Origin: Acetobacteraceae bacterium
Lineage (GTDB): Bacteria > Pseudomonadota > Alphaproteobacteria > Acetobacterales > Acetobacteraceae
Assembly: GCA_030039695.1 (NCBI GenBank)
Contig: JASHVB010000788.1
Span: 1-6,771 of the forward strand
Reading direction: 5' to 3'
Length of the DNA stretch: 6,771 bases
Notes under the pieces: generated by a model
What the model was told of the DNA's origin: nothing
What the model saw: the letters and a program-made list of their open reading frames with translations, nothing else
Database searches by the model: none
Shown: in pieces, positions 1 through 5,908 of the stretch
Layout of the letters: every line of letters starts with the position of its first letter
How positions within the stretch are numbered: the first letter of the stretch is position 1
Program-made: the position numbers and the translations under genes

Positions 1-374
1 CACCCGATGAATCGAAGCTTTATGTCGTCGCGTCGCGCGCCCAGCCGAACCGGCGGATCATGGTGTACGATGTGGTCGGTGGTGCGAAACTCGCGAATGC
101 GCGCCCATTCATCGATGCGGGTCCGGGTGGCTCGCCCGACGGATTCCGGGTCGATTTCCACGGCAATCTCTGGTGTGGCTGGGGCACCGGCAGCGACGAA
201 CTCGACGGTGTGCGCATCTTCAATCCATCCGGCCAGCCGATCGGACACATTTCTTTGCCGGAGCGCTGCGCCAACGTCTGCTTCGGCGGACGCTGGCGCA
301 ATCGCTTGTTCATGGCGGCGAGCCACAGCCTGTATGCGCTCTATGTGAACACGCAGGGTGCCGCGGGCGGTTAG
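1..374 (+). CDS. SMP-30/gluconolactonase-family protein, C-terminal part (5' truncated by window edge)
   Basis: This is the last 123 codons of a beta-propeller hydrolase of the SMP-30/gluconolactonase/LRE family, whose members open sugar lactones such as gluconolactone using a divalent metal. The reading frame enters from outside the window; bases 1-2 complete a codon before PDESKLYVV, the blade strand that normally follows the metal-binding Asn. RIMVYDVVGG, GGSPDGFRVDFHGNLW and ANVCFGG follow in the family order. The Asp of SPDG (codon 138-140) matches the conserved metal or catalytic Asp of the family (Asp204 in human SMP30). The Glu and Asn ligands lie upstream and cannot be checked. The stop is TAG, and a palindromic repeat begins 12 bp later. 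The exact substrate cannot be deduced; many family members in proteobacteria act on other sugar lactones. Confidence 0.88.
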   Translation, partial: PDESKLYVVASRAQPNRRIMVYDVVGGAKLANARPFIDAGPGGSPDGFRVDFHGNLWCGWGTGSDELDGVRIFNPSGQPIGHISLPERCANVCFGGRWRNRLFMAASHSLYALYVNTQGAAGG

Positions 375-385
375 CACCCGCCCGC

Positions 386-460
386 TGTCATTGCGAGAAG
401 CGCGGCAACGCAGCAACCTCCCGCGGGGATTGCTTCGTCGCTGCGCTCCTCGCAATGACA
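386..460. repeat. REP/MITE-like palindromic element with TGTCATTGCGAG termini
   Basis: A 75-bp imperfect palindrome. The outer 12 bp, TGTCATTGCGAG at 386-397 and CTCGCAATGACA at 449-460, are exact reverse complements. The next 19 bp on each side (398-416 against 430-448) pair with four mismatches, leaving a GC-rich centre (TCCCGCGGGGA). Elements with these ends are a familiar dispersed intergenic repeat in many proteobacterial genomes; that link is from memory. It would fold into a long hairpin in RNA, could end or process the upstream transcript, and occupies most of the leader of the downstream permease gene. There is no T tract after it, so a classical intrinsic terminator is not supported. 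Confidence 0.85.
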
Positions 461-481
461 CATCCAATCCAGGTCCGATCG

Positions 482-1759
482 ATGTTCAACCCATCCGCCC
501 ACCACAGCTCGGTCCGCACCGAACTGCTTGCCGGCCTGACGACCTACCTGACGATGGCCTACATCGTCGTGGTCAATCCATCGATCCTTGCCACGGCAGG
601 TATCGATCACGGTGCCGCCTTCGTGGCCACCTGCGTGGCGGCGGCGATTGGTTCCGCCGCAATGGGCCTCTTGGCGAACTTGCCGATTGCGCTCGCGCCC
701 GGCATGGGGCTGAACGCCTACTTCACCTTCGTCGTTGTCAAAGGCATGGGTGTGCCGTGGCAGACGGCGCTCGGCGCCGTCTTTCTCTCCGGCGTGTTAT
801 TTCTTCTGATCAGCGTCTGCCGCATCCGCGAGTGGCTGATCAACGCCATTCCGCTCTCGCTGAAACTCGGCATTGGCGCCGGCATCGGGTTGTTCCTTGG
901 CCTGATCGGGCTGCACGAGATGGCACTCGTCGTCGCCGACCGGGCGACACTGGTTACGCTCGGCGCGGTGGACCAGCCGAGCGTGCTGCTCTCGGTGCTC
1001 GGTTTCCTGATCATGGCCGGCCTCGCGGTGCGCGGCATTCGCGCCGCGATCCTGATCAGCATCATCCTGACCGCATTGCTCGGCATCCCGTTCGGGCTGA
1101 CGCATCTGCATGGCGTCGTTGCAATGCCGCCATCGCTCGCGCCGACCTTTCTGCGCCTCGACGTCGCCGGCGCGTTGAAACTCGGCGTCCCCACCGTGGT
1201 GCTGACGTTCTTGCTCGTCGATGTGCTTGACAACGCTGGCACGCTGATCGCTACCACACACCGCGCCGGCCTGATGCGCCCGGACGGCAGCCTGCCGCAG
1301 TTGCGCGAGGCGCTACTCGCCGACTCGGGCGGCGCAGTCCTCGGCGCGGTGCTCGGCACCAGCACGACCACCAGCTACATCGAGAGCGCCGCAGGCATCG
1401 AGGCCGGCGGCCGCACCGGCCTTACCTCCCTGACCGTCGCGGCGTTATTTCTGCTCACGCTGTTCTTTGCCCCGGTTGCCACCGTGATTCCCGGCTATGC
1501 GACCGCACCAGCGCTCGTGTTTGTCGCCTGCTTGATGGCGCGCGCTTTGCGCGACGTGCGCTGGGATGACGCGACGGATGCGATTCCGACGGTGATCACG
1601 GCGATCGCCATGCCGTTTACGTTCTCGATTGCGACCGGGATCGGCCTGGGGTTCATCGTCTACGTCGTGGTAAAGGCGGCCGCCGGACGTTGGCGCGAAA
1701 TTGCTGGCGCGGTCTGGCTGATCGCCGCACTGTCGGCGCTGCGGTTTGCGATGGGCTAG
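482..1759 (+). CDS. NCS2-family purine (adenine/guanine/hypoxanthine) permease, AzgA/PbuG type
   Basis: A 425-residue inner-membrane transporter of the AzgA/PbuG branch of nucleobase:cation symporters, which import purine bases for salvage. The length matches the family (about 430). Signatures appear in order: VRTELLAGLTTYLTMAYI at 11-28, with the usual VNPSIL next; NLPIALAPGMGLNAYF at 66-81 (TM3 substrate region); LVDVLDNAGTLIATTHRAGL at 245-264 (the TM8 motif, usually FDT.GTL); and GTSTTTSYIESAAGIEAGGR at 292-311 (TM10 motif). Hydrophobic segments fill the length, consistent with the family's 14-segment fold. The frame is open upstream to 173, but the ATG at 482 places the conserved N-terminus correctly, while earlier starts would translate the palindromic element. 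No strong Shine-Dalgarno is visible. It converges on the AlgH-like gene. Which purine is carried cannot be told from sequence. Confidence 0.92.
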   Translation: MFNPSAHHSSVRTELLAGLTTYLTMAYIVVVNPSILATAGIDHGAAFVATCVAAAIGSAAMGLLANLPIALAPGMGLNAYFTFVVVKGMGVPWQTALGAVFLSGVLFLLISVCRIREWLINAIPLSLKLGIGAGIGLFLGLIGLHEMALVVADRATLVTLGAVDQPSVLLSVLGFLIMAGLAVRGIRAAILISIILTALLGIPFGLTHLHGVVAMPPSLAPTFLRLDVAGALKLGVPTVVLTFLLVDVLDNAGTLIATTHRAGLMRPDGSLPQLREALLADSGGAVLGAVLGTSTTTSYIESAAGIEAGGRTGLTSLTVAALFLLTLFFAPVATVIPGYATAPALVFVACLMARALRDVRWDDATDAIPTVITAIAMPFTFSIATGIGLGFIVYVVVKAAAGRWREIAGAVWLIAALSALRFAMG

Positions 1760-1790
1760 GCTAAGGTTTGTTTATCGCGCGGCAACCAAC

Positions 1791-1818
1791 GCCCCGGTCT
1801 ATCATTGCCCCGGGGCAA
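1791..1818. repeat. GC-rich palindromes downstream of the purine permease
   Basis: TTGCCCCGGGGCAA at 1805-1818 is a perfect 14-bp palindrome. Its right half also pairs with GCCCCGG at 1791-1797, giving an alternative 7-bp hairpin. It lies between two convergent genes, where a bidirectional terminator would be expected, but there is no T run on either side, so termination is only a guess. The rest of the 178-bp convergent gap (1760-1937) holds no credible gene. Confidence 0.45.
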
Positions 1819-1916
1819 GCCGGTAACCATGACGCATATTTTGCGGCTTTCGTCGGGATGACGATGGCGCGCCCGTTTCAATCAGTCGCGGGCCGAGTAC
1901 CTCGGGCGGCGGTGAA

Positions 1917-1928
1917 CTCGCGATGACA
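1917..1928. repeat. Possible remnant of the TGTCATTGCGAG-type repeat end
   Basis: CTCGCGATGACA differs by one base from the right terminus of the palindrome at 386-460 (CTCGCAATGACA). No matching left arm was found in the gap, so it is either a decayed half-copy or chance similarity. It lies just past the 3' end of the AlgH-like gene. Confidence 0.3.
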
Positions 1929-1937
1929 GCAGATCGC

Positions 1938-2621
1938 TCACGCGTGCCCCGCCGCTTCCGAGAGCAGCAGAGGGTCAATATTCAGCTTGCCCAAAGCGCG
2001 ACGCCACTTCGTGTCATGTTCTTCGTCGAATACCAGCATCTCATCTGCCGGCACCGACAGCCACGCGTTCTGCTGAATCTCGTTGTCGAGCTGACCCGGC
2101 CCCCATCCGGCGTAACCCAATGCCAGCAAGCCTTCACGCGGCCCGCCGCCCTCGGCGATCGCCTTCAGCACATCCAGGCTGGCCGTCAGCGCCAGCCCCT
2201 CGTTCACCTGCAGGCTGCCTTCGCCGGTCCAGTCCGTCGTATGCAGCACGAAGCCGCGCGCGTTGTCGACCGGGCCGCCCGCGCACAGCCGCAGACGGCG
2301 CGCCGGCGGCGCCGGCGCCACGTCGAGTTGCTTCAGCAACTCGTCGAAGCTCGGCTTGACGATCGGCCGGTTCACCACCAGCCCCATCGCGCCGTCCGGC
2401 GTGTGGGCGCAGACGTAGATCACGCTCAACGTGAAGCGAGGATCGCTCATCGCTGGCGTAGCGATCAGCAACTGCCCGGTGAGGAAACCGTCCGCAGGCG
2501 AGCCGACGGACTTCCCGCGGTTGCGCCGCGCAGAGCGCCGAACGGTCGGACCCACGTCCGCGCGCTCATCGTCGTCGGCTGTCGGGTCGGGCGGGACCGG
2601 CTTGTTTGGACGCTGGGCCAT
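1938..2621 (-). CDS. AlgH/YqgE family protein (UPF0301)
   Basis: A 227-residue soluble protein of the AlgH/YqgE (UPF0301, DUF179) family. The molecular function is not established; the Pseudomonas member AlgH has been linked to control of alginate production. Family motifs in order: DGFLTGQLLIATPAMSDPRF at 44-63, VIYVCAHTPDGAMGLVVNRP at 67-86, GGPVDNARGFVLHT at 115-128 and GYAGWGPGQLDNEIQQNAW at 169-187. Members are usually about 185-200 residues. This one has about 43 extra N-terminal residues that are polar, charged and Pro/Arg-rich. The start is uncertain: the ATG at 2621 was chosen over an in-frame GTG at 2690, which would add 23 basic residues. Neither has a visible Shine-Dalgarno, and the next in-frame Met lies inside the conserved domain. 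It is transcribed divergently from the peroxiredoxin. Confidence 0.9.
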   Translation of the reverse strand: MAQRPNKPVPPDPTADDDERADVGPTVRRSARRNRGKSVGSPADGFLTGQLLIATPAMSDPRFTLSVIYVCAHTPDGAMGLVVNRPIVKPSFDELLKQLDVAPAPPARRLRLCAGGPVDNARGFVLHTTDWTGEGSLQVNEGLALTASLDVLKAIAEGGGPREGLLALGYAGWGPGQLDNEIQQNAWLSVPADEMLVFDEEHDTKWRRALGKLNIDPLLLSEAAGHA

Positions 2622-2738
2622 GTGGCCAATCTGGGACCGACGCGGCGGCGGCGCAAGCGGCTTCCGCGGCCGCGCCACGTCGCGTGACACCGGGCGCGGG
2701 TAAGGCTAGGAGTCCGATCGCTGCAGGCACATCCAAAC

Positions 2739-2744
2739 GGGGAG
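2739..2744 (+). promoter_or_regulatory. Ribosome binding site of the peroxiredoxin gene
   Basis: GGGGAG lies 12 bases before the ATG at 2757, slightly far but purine-rich and the only Shine-Dalgarno-like stretch in the leader. It supports the chosen start. The short divergent region must also hold the promoters of both genes; no convincing -35/-10 pair was seen. Confidence 0.5.
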
Positions 2745-2756
2745 CAAGAAAAGCCC

Positions 2757-3239
2757 ATGACAATCAAGGTCGGCGATGCGATTCCGTCCATGAAACTGAT
2801 GATGGCGACTCCGGAGGGTCCGAAAGAGACCTCTACCGACGATATCTTTAAGGGGAAGAAGGTGGTGCTCTTCGCGGTCCCCGGCGCCTTCACCCCCACG
2901 TGCAGCGCCAAGCACCTGCCGGGCTTCGTGCAGAATGCGGAGGCAATCAAGGCGAAGGGTGTCGACACCATCGCCTGTATCGCGGTCAACGACGCGTTCG
3001 TGATGGGCGCCTGGGGCAAGGACCAGGGCACCGACGGCAAGGTCACCATGCTGGCCGACGGCGCCGCGCAGTTCGCCAAGGCACTGGGGCTGGAACTCGA
3101 TCTGAACGCGCGCGGCATGGGTGTCCGCAGCCAGCGCTACGCACTGATCGCGCAGGACGGCAAGGTGACGCATCTCGCCGTTGAGGCGCCTGGTGGCTTC
3201 GAAGTCAGCAAGGCCGAATCGATCCTCGCGGCGTTGTAA
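2757..3239 (+). CDS. Peroxiredoxin, Prx5/PrxII type (redoxin domain)
   Basis: A 160-residue cytosolic thiol peroxidase that reduces hydrogen peroxide and alkyl hydroperoxides, normally recycled by glutaredoxin/GSH or thioredoxin. The active-site signature PGAFTPTCS is at 42-50, giving the PxxxTxxC motif with Pro42, Thr46 and peroxidatic Cys49. A second cysteine, Cys74 in TIACIAVNDAFVMGAW, sits where the resolving Cys of plant-type PrxII is found. The conserved Arg of the active site is in GVRSQRYAL (122-130), most likely Arg127. The length is typical of the family without a fused glutaredoxin domain. The start is fixed by the family N-terminus (TIKVGDAIPS) and the GGGGAG upstream. A divergent AlgH/YqgE neighbour is, as I recall, a common arrangement in alphaproteobacteria. 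Confidence 0.95.
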   Translation: MTIKVGDAIPSMKLMMATPEGPKETSTDDIFKGKKVVLFAVPGAFTPTCSAKHLPGFVQNAEAIKAKGVDTIACIAVNDAFVMGAWGKDQGTDGKVTMLADGAAQFAKALGLELDLNARGMGVRSQRYALIAQDGKVTHLAVEAPGGFEVSKAESILAAL

Positions 3240-3382
3240 AGCCCGCTCGCATCCGCATCCCAACTCTGCCGGCCGGTCCATCGCCCCTTCCGGGCGCTGG
3301 GCCGGGCGGTTGTGTGTGCGGCGGATTGCGGGCGACGTACGTGGACTTACATGTTGAACTTCGCCACGACAGGCAGCCCGAC

Positions 3383-4165
3383 ATGCGATCTGCGAGCTTT
3401 GCAGTACTAGCCTTTTTGCTGACAGCGCTGGGCGCTGTGCCGACGGCCTCCGCGCAAAACACAGCCTCTGTGCAAGACACAGCGTCTGCGCAAGACACAG
3501 CGTCTGCGCAAGACATAGCGTCTGTGCAAGACACAGCGTCTGCGCAAGACATAGCGTCTGCGCAAGACATGGCGTCTGTGCAAGACACGACCTCCGCGCA
3601 AGCCACAGCCCCTGCGCAAGATACAGCGTCTGGGCAAGACACAGCGTCTGGGCAAGACATCGTCAGCGAATTGAAAGTGGGCGTGCTGGCACACGACGTG
3701 CCGATTCTTGGCGACCAGCGCGAGCATGGTGCCGACATCAACGCGGAGCTGCGCTTCGTTTCACCAGTGCCCGATAGCTGGGTCGCTGATGTCTCGCCGT
3801 CGTGGCGCTGGATGCTGGATCCACGGCCGAATATCGGCGTCGACGCCAACACCTCCGGCTACACCAGCCAGGCCTATTTCGGACTGACCTGGACGGCGGT
3901 GCTGTGGCGGAGCGTGTTCTCGTCGCAGGACCATATCGACTTCGACATTGGCTTCGGTCCTGCGTTCAACAACGGGCACACGTCTGCAACCTCCCACGCA
4001 GCGCTTGGCTCGAACGTGTTGTTCCATCCGAGCGTGGAGTTGGTCTACTGGTTCAATCCACGCGGCAATGTGTCGATCTATTTCGAGCACAGCTCTAACG
4101 CCGGACTGGCGAGCAATAACGCCGGTCTGGACAATCTTGGCGTCAGGCTCGGTGTGGCATTCTAA
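3383..4165 (+). CDS. Acyloxyacyl hydrolase / lipid A 3-O-deacylase, PagL family
   Basis: A 260-residue exported protein resembling PagL, an outer-membrane beta-barrel that removes the 3-O-linked acyl chain of lipid A. Residues 1-24 form a signal peptide (MRS, a hydrophobic core FAVLAFLLTALGAV, then ASA just before Gln25). Residues 25-90 are eleven hexapeptide repeats of QDTASA type, with a twelfth degenerate copy to 96; this is not part of the known PagL fold. The barrel domain follows (LKVGVLAHDVPILG at 97-110), ending in YFEHSSNAGLASNNAGLDNL at 233-252 and a C-terminal Phe typical of outer-membrane proteins. His236, Ser238 and Asp250 have the spacing of the Pseudomonas PagL triad His126/Ser128/Glu140, with Asp in place of Glu. 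A longer GTG frame opens at 3314, but the signal peptide favours the ATG at 3383. It converges on the DoxX gene. Confidence 0.85.
   Translation: MRSASFAVLAFLLTALGAVPTASAQNTASVQDTASAQDTASAQDIASVQDTASAQDIASAQDMASVQDTTSAQATAPAQDTASGQDTASGQDIVSELKVGVLAHDVPILGDQREHGADINAELRFVSPVPDSWVADVSPSWRWMLDPRPNIGVDANTSGYTSQAYFGLTWTAVLWRSVFSSQDHIDFDIGFGPAFNNGHTSATSHAALGSNVLFHPSVELVYWFNPRGNVSIYFEHSSNAGLASNNAGLDNLGVRLGVAF
3455..3670 (+). repeat. 18-bp in-frame tandem repeat (about 12 copies) encoding QDTASA-type hexapeptides
   Basis: The consensus unit is CAAGACACAGCGTCTGCG. Eleven full copies run to 3652 and a degenerate twelfth (Gln-Asp-Ile-Val-Ser-Glu) ends at 3670. Variation is concentrated at the third residue (Thr, Ile or Met) and the sixth (Ala, Val or Gly), mostly by single-base changes. 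A higher-order 54-bp unit is visible: 3473-3526 and 3527-3580 differ at only two positions. The near-identity suggests recent expansion or homogenisation. Because 18 is a multiple of three, copy-number change would keep the PagL frame intact. Confidence 0.95.
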
Positions 4166-4169
4166 GCGC

Positions 4170-4180
4170 TGTCATTGCGA
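4170..4180. repeat. Half-copy of the TGTCATTGCGAG repeat end
   Basis: TGTCATTGCGA, five bases after the stop codon of the PagL-like gene, is identical to the first 11 bases of the palindrome at 386-460. No matching right arm is present before the convergent DoxX gene, so this looks like a solo end or a deletion remnant. The rest of the 92-bp gap shows no gene. Confidence 0.55.
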
Positions 4181-4257
4181 CCTGGCCTCCAGCTCGTCGC
4201 CTGATTCAGCGACGGACGACAATCGCACATCGCTGCAGGGCGAACCCGTCGCGGGCG

Positions 4258-4656
4258 CTAACGGCGGCCGCGCAGCCGGTCCAGGCTCCAGGCACCGCCA
4301 CCTGCTACGAACAGGTAGAAGAAGATGAAGCAGTACAGTACTGCGGCCTCGCCGGCGTTCTGCAGCGGGAAGAAGCTCCGCGGCGCATGCACCGTGAAAT
4401 AGGCGATCGCCATTTCGCCCGAAAGAAGGAAGGCAACCGGCCGGGTCAACAAGCCGAGCGCGACCAGCGCGCCACCAAAGCATTCCAGGATGCCGGCAAC
4501 GAACAGCACCGAGGGGAATGTCGGATGCAGCGTCCCGTGCGGGAAGTCGAACAGCTTCGACATGCCGTGCTCCATGAATAGGAGACCGGCCATGATGCGA
4601 AGGATACTCAGAACACGCGGTTGCCACACCAGGGCGTGGTCAGACAGATCGGACAT
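4258..4656 (-). CDS. DoxX family membrane protein
   Basis: A 132-residue inner-membrane protein of the DoxX family (which includes quinol-oxidase-associated DoxD/DoxX-like proteins). Four hydrophobic segments lie at about 15-30, 48-70, 73-90 and 103-120. Family hallmarks are RIMAGLLFMEHGMSKLF at 20-36 (G..f..HG..K), GILECFGGALVALGLLTRP at 55-73, and GGGAWSLD at 119-126 before an Arg-rich tail. The ATG has AAGGG about 7 bases upstream, supporting this start. The precise role is unknown: family members have been tied to thiosulfate:quinone oxidoreduction or to redox and thiol stress complexes, but nothing here distinguishes these. It lies 73 bp downstream of the AI-2E-family gene in the same direction and may be co-transcribed with it. 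Confidence 0.9.
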   Translation of the reverse strand: MSDLSDHALVWQPRVLSILRIMAGLLFMEHGMSKLFDFPHGTLHPTFPSVLFVAGILECFGGALVALGLLTRPVAFLLSGEMAIAYFTVHAPRSFFPLQNAGEAAVLYCFIFFYLFVAGGGAWSLDRLRGRR

Positions 4657-4675
4657 GGATCAACCCTTTGTTACA

Positions 4676-4690
4676 CGGACGGGGTGTCCG
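4676..4690. other. Small inverted repeat between the AI-2E and DoxX genes
   Basis: CGGAC-GGGGT-GTCCG forms a 5-bp stem with a 5-base loop in the 73-bp gap. No T tract follows on the minus strand, so it is at best a weak pause or RNA-processing site. The gap shows no clear promoter for doxX. Confidence 0.25.
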
Positions 4691-4729
4691 GGCGTCGCGG
4701 CAGGTGATGTTGTCACGAGGGAATGGCCG

Positions 4730-5908
4730 TCAACACGTTGGCGGATCGAGATAGAGCTGGCTGGCCAGATACCGCCGCAGCCAGAAGCGGCAAAGAACGC
4801 CGATCGTCGCCGCGATCGGCACGGCCAGCATGATGCCGAGGAAGCCCAACGCCGCGCCGCCGGCGAACAGTGCGAAGATGACCCAGACAGCGGGGAGTTC
4901 AACGCGGTCACCCAGGAAGCGCGGGTAGATGACATAGCCCTCCAGGATCTGGCCTACGACCAGCACGCACGCAACGAGGATGACGCCATGCCAGGTCGGG
5001 AACTCCGCCAGTGCCAGCGCGATCGATGTGACCCCGCCAGTGATCGATCCGACATACGGGATGAAGGACAGCAGGCCGGCGGCCATGCCGACGATCAGCC
5101 CGAGGTCGAGCCCCGCCAGGGTCAGCGCCAGCGCGTAGTAAACTGCGAGGATCAGACAGCACATCGCCTGGCCCCGCACCCAGGCGGACAGGATGCGGTC
5201 CACCTCGCGCGCCTGCGCGCGGATTACGCCGGCATAGCGACGCGGCAGCCACGAATCGATGCGGCGGATCACCTTCGGCCAGTCGCGCAGCAGGTAGAAC
5301 CCGACTACCGGCGTCACCACCGCGAGGGTCAACACGTTAAAGATCGCCATGCTGCTGCCGATCACGCCAGTCAGCGTCGAGGTGACGACCGACAGCATGT
5401 TGCCTGCCTGACTGCTGACCAGGTCGCGTAACCGGTTGTTGACGACGTCGGTGCCGAAACTGTCCTGCAGGTTGGTGATGGCCTCGCGCGCCCAGACTTG
5501 CAAAAGATGCACGTATTGCGGGACGCGGTGTACGAACAAGCCGATCTGCGCCAGGATCAGCGGGTAGAGCAACAGCGCGAACAGCAAGAGGGCGAAGATC
5601 AGCGCCAGGATCATGGTCAGCGCCGCGAGACCGCGTGGCAGGCCAAGCCGCGTCAGATATGTCGTGGGCGGGTCGAGCGCATAGGCGAGCACCGCGGCGG
5701 CGGCGAACGGCGCGAGCACAGGCGAGAACAGCTCCAGCGCCAACCACACCACCACGAGGAGGGCGACGCCCAGGGTAATGCGTTGCGCGCGGGTCGGCGG
5801 TGGACGGACGGTGTGGTTCGAGGCGAGGATTTCAGCGGTGACGGGCGCCGCTGCTTGTGGCGGTGCGCCGGATTCAATCTCGTGCAGCTCGAAGGGATCA
5901 CCGGCCAC
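4730..5908 (-). CDS. AI-2E family transporter (PerM/TqsA-like, PF01594)
   Basis: A 392-residue polytopic inner-membrane protein of the AI-2 exporter superfamily. Characterised relatives export the quorum signal AI-2 or act as Na+(Li+)/H+ antiporters, so the substrate here is unknown. Visible hallmarks are a polar cytoplasmic N-terminus (1-40); a first hydrophobic hairpin with SPVLAPFAAAAVLAYALDPP at 62-81; an amphipathic middle region (about 125-190); TPVVGFYLLRDWP at 199-211; GLLSFIPYVGSITGG at 278-292; and GQILEGYVIYPRFLGDRVEL at 319-338, followed by the last hydrophobic helices to about 374. The start is GTG, overlapping the 3' end of the phosphatidyltransferase gene by 11 bp (GTGGCCGGTGA), which suggests translational coupling. 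No other plausible start lies nearby. The gene begins inside its neighbour, so the two form an operon. Confidence 0.92.
   Translation of the reverse strand: MAGDPFELHEIESGAPPQAAAPVTAEILASNHTVRPPPTRAQRITLGVALLVVVWLALELFSPVLAPFAAAAVLAYALDPPTTYLTRLGLPRGLAALTMILALIFALLLFALLLYPLILAQIGLFVHRVPQYVHLLQVWAREAITNLQDSFGTDVVNNRLRDLVSSQAGNMLSVVTSTLTGVIGSSMAIFNVLTLAVVTPVVGFYLLRDWPKVIRRIDSWLPRRYAGVIRAQAREVDRILSAWVRGQAMCCLILAVYYALALTLAGLDLGLIVGMAAGLLSFIPYVGSITGGVTSIALALAEFPTWHGVILVACVLVVGQILEGYVIYPRFLGDRVELPAVWVIFALFAGGAALGFLGIMLAVPIAATIGVLCRFWLRRYLASQLYLDPPTC

Noticed and set aside
173..481. Open frame extending the purine permease 103 codons upstream of 482
   Set aside because: It overlaps the end of the lactonase gene and would translate the palindromic repeat; the family N-terminus fits the ATG at 482.
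1830..1880. TCGTCGGGATGACGA stretch as another dispersed repeat
   Set aside because: It resembles a common GTCATCCCG-type repeat end, but no second arm or copy occurs in the window, so it cannot be supported.
3282..3296. CGCCC-CTTCC-GGGCG stem after the peroxiredoxin as a terminator
   Set aside because: A 5-bp stem in GC-rich DNA without a following T tract is weak evidence.
3326..3352. TTGCGG/TTACAT as a promoter for the PagL-like gene
   Set aside because: The spacing is 15 bp and the -10 match is only three of six; not distinguishable from background.
3455..3670. Tandem repeat as a CRISPR array
   Set aside because: The units are contiguous 18-mers without spacers and are in frame with a protein-coding gene.
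3407..3852. Long minus-strand open frames across the hexapeptide repeat, rich in Cys/Arg or SCADAV repeats
   Set aside because: An 18-bp repeat stays open in all frames once one unit lacks stops; the plus strand has a signal peptide and a recognisable PagL domain, so the antisense frames are shadows.
4490..5431. Long plus-strand open frame opposite the AI-2E and DoxX genes
   Set aside because: Its composition is Gln/Arg/Asp/His-rich with no domain, typical of the antisense of a high-GC membrane-protein gene.
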